Position numbers and translations under genes: made by a program. Of a stretch of 64,000 bases of DNA, positions 32,437 through 45,400 are shown piece after piece. The notes under the pieces were generated by a model. It saw only the letters and a program-made list of their open reading frames with translations. It made no database searches and had not been told where the DNA came from. Position 1 is the stretch's first letter. Each line of letters begins with the position of its first letter. Location: positions 15,154,486-15,218,485 of the forward strand of contig NC_092365.1 in assembly GCF_030848805.1 (NCBI RefSeq). The letters run 5' to 3'. This stretch comes from Temnothorax longispinosus. Taxonomy: Eukaryota; Arthropoda; Insecta; Hymenoptera; Formicidae.

Positions 32437-35400
32437 TGTGAATTATTGCGAATAATTCGACGGAACGCCCGTAACACTTCTGTGCGTCCTTCGAGAGGTT
32501 AGAGCTTCTCGGTGGCAGTGGCACTTCATTTCACGTTCCAATTTGAAAACTGTTTGGAATGATCCGAGAGATGGCGCCACCGTGTCAATTTCTCGCCCAA
32601 GTGTTATATTTTTCGTTCGCGACGCTGCAAAAGATGACGCCGTCGTATCCATTGCTCGCTCGTCCGTGAATCTTCAATTTCTGCTGGTCATTCTCTGATC
32701 TCTCTCTCTCTCAAGAGAAATATCTGCAAAATTACTTCGAATTAGTAGAAAGAATTTTGTAACGTAAGTGAAATAGCCTTCCCTACTTTTTAACACGCTT
32801 GTTACGGGAATCCAGTATCAAAATATGAACAAATTAGGGACATAGAGAACTCAATCGAAGTAAATAGAAGTAATTAAAGCTGTACTTGAGAGACATAATT
32901 GACATGCCAGCTTAAAAACCTGCAGATAAGATGCAGCAACCCAGGGCTCTCGAATTTAACGTTTCTAATCTTGAAAGTCGGAAGGATCTTCGATTCTTGT
33001 AACGCGACAAATCTCGTTGGACAGAGCAAACGGGGGGGGGGGTAGGGGAGGTTGAATGAGACAAACGCACCCCGTTTGTTTTAACGAATCAATTTATTTA
33101 TTTCTTTTCTGGCATATGTACCGCCATCGACTCAGGGTAGGTGAGCCTAGAGAAAGAGGAAGGTCTGTCTCCACAAGATTCATTTAATATTTAAAAACAT
33201 GAGGGATCTCTCGTGGCGAGAGACGCGACTTCGTTCCGTTTGTCGGTTTCCCCTCACAAAGATCCGTCTCCTTCGTTTCCTTTCTAATCCGAAATTTTCT
33301 TTTCTCTCGCGATTATTTCCACTCGTCCGTTTATCTTCGCGACGATATAACGAAGGATCAGTAGACTGACATGTAATTTCTACGATCTTCATCGTAAGAA
33401 ACTCAACAGCTGATTCGAACACAAAGAGCGCAGCCGACAAGCCTCCGGATGACCGTTGCTCTCTCCGACTTGCGAATCTGATCGACAGTTCGCGAAATCG
33501 AGACGGATTGAAAACGGAGGAGAGATTAATTGATCTTTGGGGGAAACAATAAAGCCCTTCGTCTCAAGAGTTGCCCGACCGAGCTCCTCGTTTTTCCATC
33601 CCGCATTCGATTCGAGACGATCGTCACCTTGCAAAATAAATAATCGTTACTGTATCTATTGTTTTTGTTTAAAACGCAAAACTCACATTGTATGTCCAGC
33701 AATTTGAGAATTCATAACTGTACTTAATTGTACTTAGTGATACTTTCATAATAAACGCGCATATATCGACTTTATCCCCTTATTCGCCTCGTTAATTAGC
33801 CTCATTAATTTTCAGAAAATGAATTCTTTGCGAGCGACTCTCAGGACGTCTTCTTCCTGTCGAAGAACGAAACCTGTGTCTATCTACTTTTTCGATTGAT
33901 CATACACACGCATGATTCAAAGAAGATCCTCGTTTCTGTCAAAAACAAATCAGCCTACACGTGTTGATATTCGTCGAGCGTTGATCAGGTAATTAGAGCT
34001 CTGAAATATCCAGCAGCGTCATTAATCATCACCACGCTCCTTCGTATAATAGTTCTGTTATAAAAAGGACGTATGACATTACACTAATAAGGGATAGATC
34101 ATAAACGTGGATAAGTTGTCGACGATCTGAGCGCTAAATACGCGGTACTTATACATTCGTCGCCTTTAAAAGAGGAAGAAGAGTTTCTTTCGGGTAAAGA
34201 ATATTCTCTTTCGGTGTTATATCAGTAATGTATTTTGTAACAATTCATTTTTTTTTTCACATAAAATATCGTAGTAGTACGAGCAGAGACATACAGATTT
34301 ACATATTGCGGGATACTCGGGTATCCACTGAGCACCCAATAATAACGTCCGTTGGAGATCTGCGTGGGCTTCGTTAGGATCGGGCGGCAAAGGAGCAAGG
34401 AGAATTGTCATTTTTTTTTCTTTTTCTTTCTCTTATCAAGCCGATGATCGTCCATCGAGACGAGCACGTCCGTCACCCTTCCTTATCCCGCGATATTTTT
34501 CGTAGGAGCGATGAATAATTCGAGAAGTACATTCGTTAATTCGATACAGAACACATCTCGATCTGCCCGAGCGATCGCGACCCGATCGACGACGACGATG
34601 ACGACGACGACGGCAGCTGACGGAGCGCGCGCGGATCCTGCGATACGGATCGGCCGATCGTTCGAACGCACACGTAGATACACCATTACGTTTAATTAGT
34701 AGGTAGAATAATAGAGGTTCGAAGCGATTAAAAAATATGTCGGAGGCCGGCGATCCCGGCCCAAGCTCTCTTACTCGCTTACTTAACTTCTCGGATTTTG
34801 TTTCTTTTTTTCTTTTTTCCTTTGTTTATTCGACACGTTCAACAGCGAATCCACACTTTTATATATCTGTATAATATATATTTATACTTAATAGTAAAGT
34901 CCTTAATATAGCGATCAATTTACAATCAGTTTAGTTAATTTGATTAATCGAAGAATCAATTAATTAGTAGTGCGATGGTGGATGCGCCGGTCGCGCACCG
35001 ACCGGCCAGAGTTATGTGTATAATAATCCTCATCTTTTCGACTGCGAATCGATGAACGTTGTTGCGCGACTAAAACACACCGATGACATCTATTATTCTT
35101 GGCCGCCGCCCGGAATCGGATTGGATTTCTGAAAAACATCTACTACAATAAACTTCGATCGTATGTACTCGTGACTCGCGATCGTGTCTGTGTCTGTGTG
35201 TATGTGCGGGGCTGTAAATGTCGTGTATCTGTGTGCGTGTGTGTGTGTTTGAGGCCGATGATGGAACGAAAGAAACATCTATAATATAGACATCAGTTAT
35301 TATATCAACGATTCTCATCTATACCCTGTGCATCATCTTAAATGTCTCGACACATCCTAGGTGATTTCACCCGAGATAAATGTTGCTCGCTTATCCTTAC

Positions 35401-38400
35401 GTCAATATATAATATTTATAGTTTATATTTATATAATATCTATATATATATATTTATATATTTATATATTTATATCTGTATATATATTTATAATCATGCC
35501 AGATGCGTCACTTTACAGCGTCGGTCAGCGACAAAGGAGGATGCCGATTAATGCCAGCTATAATACCTATTACGACTGCATGTAAGTGTGCGTCTTGTGT
35601 GTGTTCGTGTAACGTGTATGTGTGTATATGTAGTGGATGCGTGTATGCATGCGTGTCATGTATGTCCGTCTTCATTTAATCGTGTATTAATATATAGTGA
35701 CTTTCGGCAAAATGCGAAACGCATAACAGAATATAATTAACGAGACAACGTAACGCGATTATGTTAATAACGACAGTAACGTATGTAACTCCACAGCGAT
35801 ATCGAGTCGATAACGATAAATAATAGAGTTGCAACGAGAAAACGGCGATGGCTGTTGCGGGCGCGAGGTACGAAAGTGGATGGCGCGGTGTGATAAACAA
35901 AGTTACACACGAATAGTCTCTTCCTTCCTCTGCCTCTCACACGCGTTGGGGGGCTTACATATCTCCTTACATTAAGTAAGCTCGGCATCCGGTCGCGCGG
36001 GCGCGATCTCCTACCAATATTCAAGTTATAATAATTCGGTCGATCGTCGGCGAATTCCGTCATTTCCGTCCCGCGCGGCGTTGCAAGGCCGGTTCTATTA
36101 ACATCGATTAACATCAACCTTAGTTTAATCGATTTTCTGTCTCCTTCTTAGTCCAAGTTTTCTCGAGAAGGAGATAAATAAGTTATTTCCCATTACTAGG
36201 CGACGCAAAGTCGCGAACGTCGCGAATAAATATACCCGAAATTTGGAATTTTTTATGCGGGAATATCCGAAAGTCTCGAAATATTAATAGAAAATGGCGA
36301 GCACCATCTTGAATTAACGTACCATTAAAGTTACATCTACAATTTAACGGTTTCTCTCATGCACAATTGTCTCTCTATGTCTGAGGAAACGAATACGAAA
36401 AATTTTGAATCGCCGCGACACTTTTATATAACATTATTACTTTCTTTCTGAGCGTTGCGTTTGAGAAATAGCTTGCACGGATAAGGATTAAACTATGGTT
36501 AAATTTGACCAACGTTGATGCAAATGACCGTGCCACGATTGAAGACGCACCGACGCAATCGGGCTTAATCTTCTCCTTGCTATGTGCAGTAACCTTAACG
36601 ATACAATGACGATAACGGTTAATATTTACTCTGTTAAAAAAGCTCACGTAACGCACGAGCGGCTCGCGATTCGGTTGGTACATTTTCGCTCGTCTCTCGT
36701 TAGAGTGCGACGAGGAAATGTAATATCCGCTGGAATAACGGAACAATGAACGTGAAAAACTAGGAAATTATTTAATCTAGAGCACTCTGTGCGCGACAAG
36801 AAAAGGAATAAGTGAAACAAATGGTAGCGTATCTTTTATTTCGATCTAAGAAACACATCCGATCGCGCGAACGAAGGTTTCGTCGCGAAATGCAGACTCG
36901 CGCGTTCGAAACTGACGACGCTATACGAGCGCAAAGATATCCTAGTCACAATTGATCGCTGATCGCGTTCTTGATCTCTGTTACAGGATGCTGATGAACA
37001 TGGACTCGTAGAAACGTGATAAGGTACGTAAAAACGTATAATTTCACAACCGGGCTTCGTAATTGCGATGGGTTAACAATTTTTTCACGTACCTCCTATC
37101 CATTTTTACGCTTAGACCAATTTGCTGTATTGGCAACGATGCCTATAATAATTATGGTACAACCGAGCGAAACTTAACGCGGATAAGCCATCACGAGAGT
37201 TCTCCCGTGAACGCGAAACTTATACAATTCGATTAAGCTTGGCTCGTTGCACGGAATGAGAACGATTGCTCATCGGAGGAGAGACGCGTGGCTCCTTACA
37301 AATTTATAAAAGATAAATCTCGTTTTCGTTCAGATCTACGATTTCTCCTTCTTTGTCAAGATGAATTCTTCGGTCATTCCTGCGTTGAGAGTTGAATATA
37401 GTTAAAAAGTTATGTAAGTGTCACTTCTAAGAAATAATATTACGTGTGTCGCCACGTATATATAAAAAACGAAGAGAATCGTCGACTTTTAGACAACCTT
37501 AAGACTGCAATTACGATGAAAATGCGTCGCGATATTAAGTGCTGTCTTCGACACGTTAATTAATTGAATACGCAACACAGTAATAACAACAGGCTAACAA
37601 TGGTATAAGACGCAATGCGATACATTAACACGATAAGTGCGAAACGACGCTGTTGTTTCGATCGTACAATCGTAGCGTGTTTTTGCCGAAAACGAAACCG
37701 GTATAAATTTCGATCAGTTCTATTATAGCTTCTATTTACAGGTACGGAAGAATCATTTTCATCACAAAAATCTTGTATTGCACTTCCGTTACATTGCACT
37801 TCCGTCTCAAATAATATTATAATTTTTCGTCTGACAATATCATTTATGTAATATATAATATCATATGATATAACATTATGTAATATTATATTATATATAT
37901 TATATATAAAAATGGTACAATGATAATATTATCATTACATGATCCCCGTATGTAATGATATGATAATATGATATCATTTTCAAATAACGAAAAAGTTTGA
38001 GTGACTCGAATGGATCTATTGCACACAGTATATGTCCAGTGCACTAAATAAGCGTAAAATTCCATCAAATAAGTTAATCATCAAATAAAGTTATTTTCAT
38101 TTCAATTTGAACTCATCGAAATTATATTTGTTTCGATAACCGGTAATTTTTCGAACTTCGCTTTACTTTATAGATGCGTCGCGACGTCGACGCGTTGCTT
38201 CTTATATTGATTTTCGAAGATAACAATTTAGAATTGCAAATTGGTATAGGATGCGCTCTCTATACCCCACTTGCAATCTTGAGTGCCCTTCGAAATACGA
38301 AAATGTAGGAAACGTGGTTTCGGTGGTGGCGAAGCTCGTACAGACATGCTTATAACGAGCAATGCGACGATCGATATCTCCTGATCGATGTAGGGAAAAA

Positions 38401-39499
38401 AGGATAGCGCAATTACACGTTTGGCCGACCTCGGCTACGTCGGCCGAATTCGTAATCGCGATCTGTCCGGCATTAAGGTCATTTATCGTTATGGTTATCG
38501 GAATGCGTGCCCGTGTAAGTGTATTTTAGCGATCGGATCGGATACAGAACGCGATCGGCGAACCTGATTTACCCGAGGCTTTCTCGTTCGTTGCGTGCGC
38601 TATAGTTGCGTTTCACGAGGCGGCTTTCCCGTTCCCGAGCCGCGCGCCCGTAATTACTCACGGCGTAATCACATATCGAGAGCGTGATAAAAAAAAAAAA
38701 ATAGAGTGTGAGAGAGGCGCGACGACGAAGTAGAAGCGGGATGCACGGAGATGAAGGGGGAGAGGAAGGGAAGGAGAGTGAGAGGGATGTTGAAACAATT
38801 GCGTGGGGTGCCCCAAAATTGACGCAATATAGAACGCGTGCACGCCTCGAGAGCATGTTTCATATCCGACACAATCTTTCAGATATCTATTTCAATTCAA
38901 TGTTTTAGGAACTGAGCTTCAGATTCTTAAAGTAATTATGCATCTCAAGTAAAATGCATGATACACTATCCAATAATAATTCGGATAATAGTTCATTATT
39001 GCTATCAGAATCTCGATGTTTTCGACGAGGGGAAAAATGTATATATCCATTTTCCGCCAATTCTGGGGGGGGGGGCGTTCTTTGTACGTAGAACCGGCTT
39101 GAGCAAAGGAGAGAGAAGAAGAGGAATATCGTGCGGTAGATGGACGCGAAAGATTTGCGCACAGATTGCAAGCAACATCTCGCGGGGTGGATTCGCGGAG
39201 GGTGATTTAGAAAGGGAGAGTGACGAGGATGAGGGAACGGCGATTCGGGGGGGACGACGCGCGACGGTGCGACCCCGACACGTTGAGAGCCGTGTCTTAA
39301 AAGACGTGTGTAAAAATACGTAGAAAAGATAAACGCGGCGGATACGTGCGTCGCTCTCGCGCGCGCACAGGAGGCGATCGGCAGGCAGAGGAGAGGGAGA
39401 GGATGGGACGGGGGATGGAGAGAGAGAGAGAGAAAGAGAGAGAGAGGATTATCGGGGGCTGGTAGGTCGGTGGTAGCGAACGGTGTCTCACATCGATTA
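32437..39499. other. PSMD6 upstream region, then 6 kb without a recognised gene
   Basis: The first 300 bases should include the PSMD6 promoter. The rest contains only short frames. Since TDG ends at 39500 on the minus strand, the right part must include its 3'UTR, which may be long; a minus-strand AATAAA at 36840-36835 is one candidate end. Simple repeats: G run near 33031-33040, TA-rich runs near 35425-35490, GT runs near 35190-35250, a GATATAATATC-rich patch at 37840-37980, G run near 39066-39075 and GA run at 39418-39447. Confidence 0.4.
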
Positions 39500-42400
39500 T
39501 CATACACCGTCGTAGGAGAGGTCGACCGGCGGTCTGTGGTGCGACGGTGCGAGGTAGGACGGCGGCGTGGTGGTGTTGCCGGGCGCCGCGCCAGCCGTGC
39601 CGACGTAGCCGGGGTAATTGGCGCTGGGCGCGTGTATGCTCGTCGGTGGCGTCGGATAAGCGTCGAACGAGCTTGAGTACGAACCGTTGTACGAGTACGG
39701 ATTGCCGAGGGCGGCGGATGGATGCATGCTACTCATGCCGCTCATCCCGCCGATCCCGTAGGAACGCTGGATCAGGCTGGGATCGAGGCCGCCGAACAGA
39801 TAACCGTTGGTCGAGCCCATCGGCACCGGGTAGTGGCCGGGTATGATGTTAGGGTACGTGTTGCCAGAGTGGCCGTGGTTCATGCTGGGGGTATAGTTGC
39901 TGGACGCGAGATTCTCCACCGTGTAGGACTTGCTGTGCTGCTGCTGCTGCTGTTGCTGCTGTTGATGCTGCTGCTGCTGCTGCTGTTGTTGTTGAGACTC
40001 CTGATGATGACGGCTGTTCATGCCGTACAAACCTCCGTAACCCGCGTCAGTGGGAGAGTGGTGCAGCGAGGAGGGATAGATTCCACCACCCGGCGCCAAC
40101 GGTGGACTGTAATTGGTCATCCCGGTTGGTCCAGCTGACATGCCGCCGAAACCGGACATGTAGGACTGATGGTGGTCCATCTTCTCCGCTAGAGTATCGT
40201 CACCCGGCATACCCGGATGCGAATGCTGCAGACGCTGACTGCCGCCGTCGGCTATGCTCGGGATCTGATCCACGAGGGACTCTAGGTCGCTTAGACTTTT
40301 AGACGCCACGTCCTGGCCGGAGGTCCTCTTGATGCCGTACTGCTCGTGCGGATGGTGCGGCGACATGGACGTGTGGGTGGGCGTGTGCGGATGCGGCGGC
40401 GTTGGATGCGAGTGATGGGAGTGCTCCTCGGCGGTCTGGCTGAGAGGCGTCGGTGTCGTCTGATGCGGATGCTGGTTATGCGTGTCCGGCGGCTGCTCGT
40501 GGTAGCCCATATAGGCGTAGCTGTGGGACGGCGTGCCGGGACTTCCATGGTGGCCCGTCGGATCGGGCCCTCCGGCCGGATTGTACTGACGATGGTCCAT
40601 GTTTTGCTGCGACATGCTGGTAGGCGGCTCGAAGTCCGGATGCTCGACGCTGGGCGACGTCAAGGGCGACGGCTCGAGATTGTTCTCCGACGACATCCCG
40701 GTATTGATCTCCGACGACAGGTCCGAGTGCGTGAACGACAACGACATGGACTTGGGACTCTGGCTGTAGTGCTGTAAGTGCACCGGGCTCTGCTTCGCGC
40801 TTATATTGTACGGGCTATTGTCGTTCATGCCCTGGCCGAAAAATCCGTCGTTCATCGGCGGTTGTGGATACGGCGCCATGTGCGGGAACGTCTTCGGAGG
40901 TGACATCAGCGGCGGGGAAAAGCAATTCGGCACGTTACTGTAACCGTCGTTCAAGTGGGTCATCGCCTGATGCTGTTGATGCTGTTGCTGCTCTCTCTCG
41001 CGAGACTCCCGCTCCATCTGCTTTTGTTGCTGATGTATCTTTTTCGGACGACCGCGGCGCTTCTTGATGACCTCGCCGTTCGCGTCCAGCTTCTCGGGAT
41101 CCGGCGGCGGCTGATCCTCCGGATTCTTGATCTTCTTCGGTCTGCCGCGTTTCTTCTTGCCAGGTATCAGGCCCGACTCCTGCTTGATTCCCATGCCGTT
41201 GATCTCCGTGATTCGGCTCTCACCGTCGGGCAAATCGTCGGCGAACCCTGGCTTCTTATCCTCGATCGGCTCCTGTTCCTTCTTCTTGAGCTTTGAATCG
41301 GCGAACACGATATCTGACTCGTCCAAGTGCGTGATCGTACCGTTTAGGTAGTCGCGGAACTTCTTCAGGGCAGCGTAATATGGCACCTTGTCAGCAGCAC
41401 GTGGTAGTTGAGCACACCTCGCGCTGCTTGAGGGCATAACCCACATATACTGCAACACAATATCGACAAGTGAGAATTTTGCTTAGGCGATTATAGATAT
41501 TAAACATTAAAATAATAACTTGGTTGAGTTCGAATCCCGATAATATGATCAAAATATCGCGAAAGTGATCGTTTATATTCGTGACAACGTTACATCTTAC
41601 TGAACTCATTAAAATTATTAGCTTCAATTGTGGTAGCCACGTGTATCCCTATACGACAGCTCGACATACTAACCAGCTGTGCGCGAGCAAACGCGCTTTT
41701 TCGCGAGCGCTTGTCCCCGCCGACTGAGTTTATAAACAAATTCAGCAAAAGTACTCATTGCTCTCATCGACCGATCGACGCTCCCATCAGGCGTCGAATA
41801 TAACAAGAGCATATACATTGAAAAGTTACCGCATCAACTACAATCGTCACACTTATTCCCAAACAATATTCCGGGCAAGACAGCGAGTGTCGTGAAGACG
41901 CGGAAAAATTATAATTTTTTCACAATTTTCTAAAATGTCTTTTCCCGAGAGTGATTTTGAAATTTGGTGTTACTCGGGGTATATTAGTGCGAAAGAACGA
42001 AGAAACAATGTAGCGGCTGTCTTACCGTGTTGGTGCCCTCGACGAGATTGGGCTGTCTTCCGAACCCGAACTCCTTCTTTCCCGAGAATACTTCGTATAT
42101 AAGTTTGCCGTTGAAAACTGCAATCTTCGGCTTATACTTCCGTAATTTCTCGAGAAGAATGTGACTACCTGCAAAATAAAAACAATGGTTATTACTTTTA
42201 TTCTATATTAATATATCACACGCTTATTCTATATTAATATCACATGTAAATACATTGCAATCACGATATAATATTAATGATTTTATTTATGACTTGTTAA
42301 TGATTCGTACGGAATGAGGAGCAACAACTGATTAAACATCCTACTTGACGATCGATTAACATAAATGGCATTTGCTCTCTCTTTTTTCCCTTCTTTCTCT

Positions 42401-45400
42401 CTCTTTCTCCAACGTTCTCTTTTATCTCTAACATTTATTTTAGAGCTTAAAAATAAATTCGATCAAATTCAAATTTTGCACACGGATTTACGATAGGCGC
42501 GCAGCACATTTACGCTCGCCTATAATTACCCTAACTTATAAATATACACATTATTGCATAAAGTCATTGATTACGCCTGTCGCTCCTTTTTTTTCCTCGC
42601 GTTCATTCGTTGAGCGCTATTTACGTCGTGCAAATCACCTATTCCATGTATTTTCGTAAAAAAGAGAGAGATTATATCGTAGAGCGTTTGATAAAAAGAG
42701 GCGCTCGGTAACAATAATAATAAATAATTGAAGATAGATTCTTTATCACGAAGGAAGTGACAATCGAGAATAATGTACAGTGAACGAAATGACGATTTCC
42801 GCACAGTACAATCGACGCAGATATAAATGCGGGTGTAATTGTCTCAATTACAGGATTTAAGTCGTTCATTGGAATCACGTAATTACTCGAAATTCTCTTT
42901 GATTCGAAAGTCCCTCGTATTCGGATCGTTTTTAGTCGATGCAATCGCGCCGATGTAGGGTCTCCGTTTCCAACAATCGTGCCCTTCTCGTATTTTCCAA
43001 GTTGACACGTGTGCCGGTTAACGCAATACGCTATATAGGGGTCCTCAATCAACGGCTCTCGTAAAGTTTTATTTAAAAAATTTCGACGTTATAATACGAA
43101 AGAATTTTAAAATGGAGATATTTTGTTCTTGTATGAAATTAAAAAAATAAATTAAAAATTAAATAATTCAAATTATTTTTTACATTAAAATTAAAATTGA
43201 ATAATTTAAAGTTTATAATTAAAAAAAATTAAGTAACGGGTTCCCGGTTGTTACTAAGAATTCTGACCTGTTTGACAAAGAAGGTTGGGAACCCCTACGA
43301 TACGCACATCGGCGATAACCTTAAACGCGCGGCCGCAGCCGACTAATCTCATTTGAGGCGAGTGAGCAAAGCGTCCGACCGCTGCTCCGCTCTTGCACTT
43401 CCGGTCTCATTAATTTATCGGCTACTTTATTTCAGCGAGACGTCCGACACGTTTGACGCTCCGGCTAATACCGACCGGACGGACGAACGTCCCGCGGAAA
43501 CCGGGGAGAAACGGCGATTTCAGGGCGAGGACGTATAGTCGCGAGTGAGTAGTTTATTGGCTATTAATTATTACCGCTCTCGTCCGCTCCTAATAAATAA
43601 TAGCGCTTTTCCGGAGCGAAGCTTAAAGCGGATCGAATTCCGCAATGCCCGCCGCGAGGGGGGGATAAAAAGGGCGCGTAAAACGGGAACGCGCTTGTGG
43701 AAGAAGAAATGTAATTTGACGACGTTTCGAAGCCGAGGACGTCCGGTAGCTTTCTTTCTCGTTTCGTAAAGAATTCGAAATCGATCGCTATATCCCGCGA
43801 CAATCGTCGCCTCCGCATTTTCCGTCATAATCGACATCGAGATTAGAATTAATCGGAGGCGCGGCGCCGCTCCAACGATCGGGCAAATCGAAATTCGTAG
43901 TAGGGCGACATTTATATCCGAATGGAGGGGTCCACATAGCTTTCGGCAGGGCGGTACGCGTGTCGCGATATGCCTCTTAGGAGCGTGCGGCCGATAAAGT
44001 TGGCAGTACTGCCGCTTCCCGCGTCGCGTACACGCATGGCCGCTACGGTCCGGGCGATCGGTCCGTAGAAAAAAGGTTTTCGGGATAACATTCGGAATGG
44101 AGCAGACCGAGATCGACGCTTCGTTCGGGCGTGAGTGCGTCGACGCGATGGGATGGGACACGACGTTCGTCGAGGAGGAGCGGCTGCCGCCCGCGGAAGA
44201 CACGGACGATCCGGAGCACGGTGAGCACCCTTCGATCCACGATCCACGAACGTTTGCGCTTCTTTTCCGCCGGTGCTACGGCGCCGCGCCGCGCCGCACG
44301 CGATTGCGACAAATGGCGTCGATAGAACGATTTTTCGGCGAGACGTGTGTCATCTCGGCGACGATCCCGCGGTGCGCGGTCGATCCGTGAGAGCATCGGA
44401 GTAGCGTCCCCCTTGGAGCGGCGAATCGATCGAGACGGAGCAGCGTCTCGACGAGAGACGTTCGTCGGAGCAACTCGGTTTCCTCGAATCTCGGAAAAGC
44501 GGAAAATTTTCACGTCCTACGTGGCACACGGGAAATGTAATTTAGGAATGGTACTCCGGAAAGAAACATGGTGCCGCCGCCGCGCTCGCCCGGCTCGCTC
44601 GGCCTAACCTGTTGACGCAACAGACCGGCTCCTTGTCTCATTAGCATTGTTATGTTTATCTTTTTTTTTATATACCGCGGCACCGTTGCCGTTTTGCGTT
44701 TTTTTTTCTTCCTTTCTCACGGATATCGGGATACGCGCTCACTTCACTCAGTTCACTCCCGAGCAAAGTCCGGATTGTCCACGCGGATTAGAAAAAAATT
44801 TCCAAGACGCGCACGTTTGTAAATTTGTGCAAATTAAATTAACAAAACGATTGTTGGCAGAAGTCACAATATACGAGGAAACCGAGTACGCCCTTCCTTC
44901 CGTCGACGAGGTCGACGAGAAATCAATTTTTTTGAAAGTTTTAAACCGGTTCCGTTTGAAACACCCTGTATACGCGATAGCCCCCCCTCCCCCGTCATTT
45001 AGGCCGGACTTATGAATGGGAGTATAAAACGATTCCCGTCGATATGTCCCTTTGCTCCGAAAATTTCTTCGCTCGCGGCATCGTGTTAGAAAATTCGGCA
45101 TGAAAGAAAAACGGCTATTTATTCCACCGTCCCCCTCTCCCCTCCCTCCCGATGGACGTGAGAGATAACGCACGCACATGGTTGCTCGGAAAACATGTGA
45201 GCGTAACAATGCGTAACGCGTCTTTTATTTCGCGAGGAATCTCGCGTTTGTTTATGGGCGTGCGCTCGACGCGATTCTGTTTCACCGCTTTTGAGAGTCG
45301 GTGCATTGAAAAACCGAAAGAAGAGCACAAGTGAGCACGAATGAATAAACTTGAATCGACCGAGTCCGGAGGTGGCGAGATCTTCACGTGGCGAGATTCA

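Noticed and set aside
39722..40138. Plus-strand leucine-rich frame with a poly-L run
   Set aside because: Antisense shadow of the CAG/CAA repeat in the TDG last exon.
41521..41545. GAGTTCGAATCCCG, like a tRNA B box
   Set aside because: No A box, acceptor stem or anticodon arm could be built upstream.
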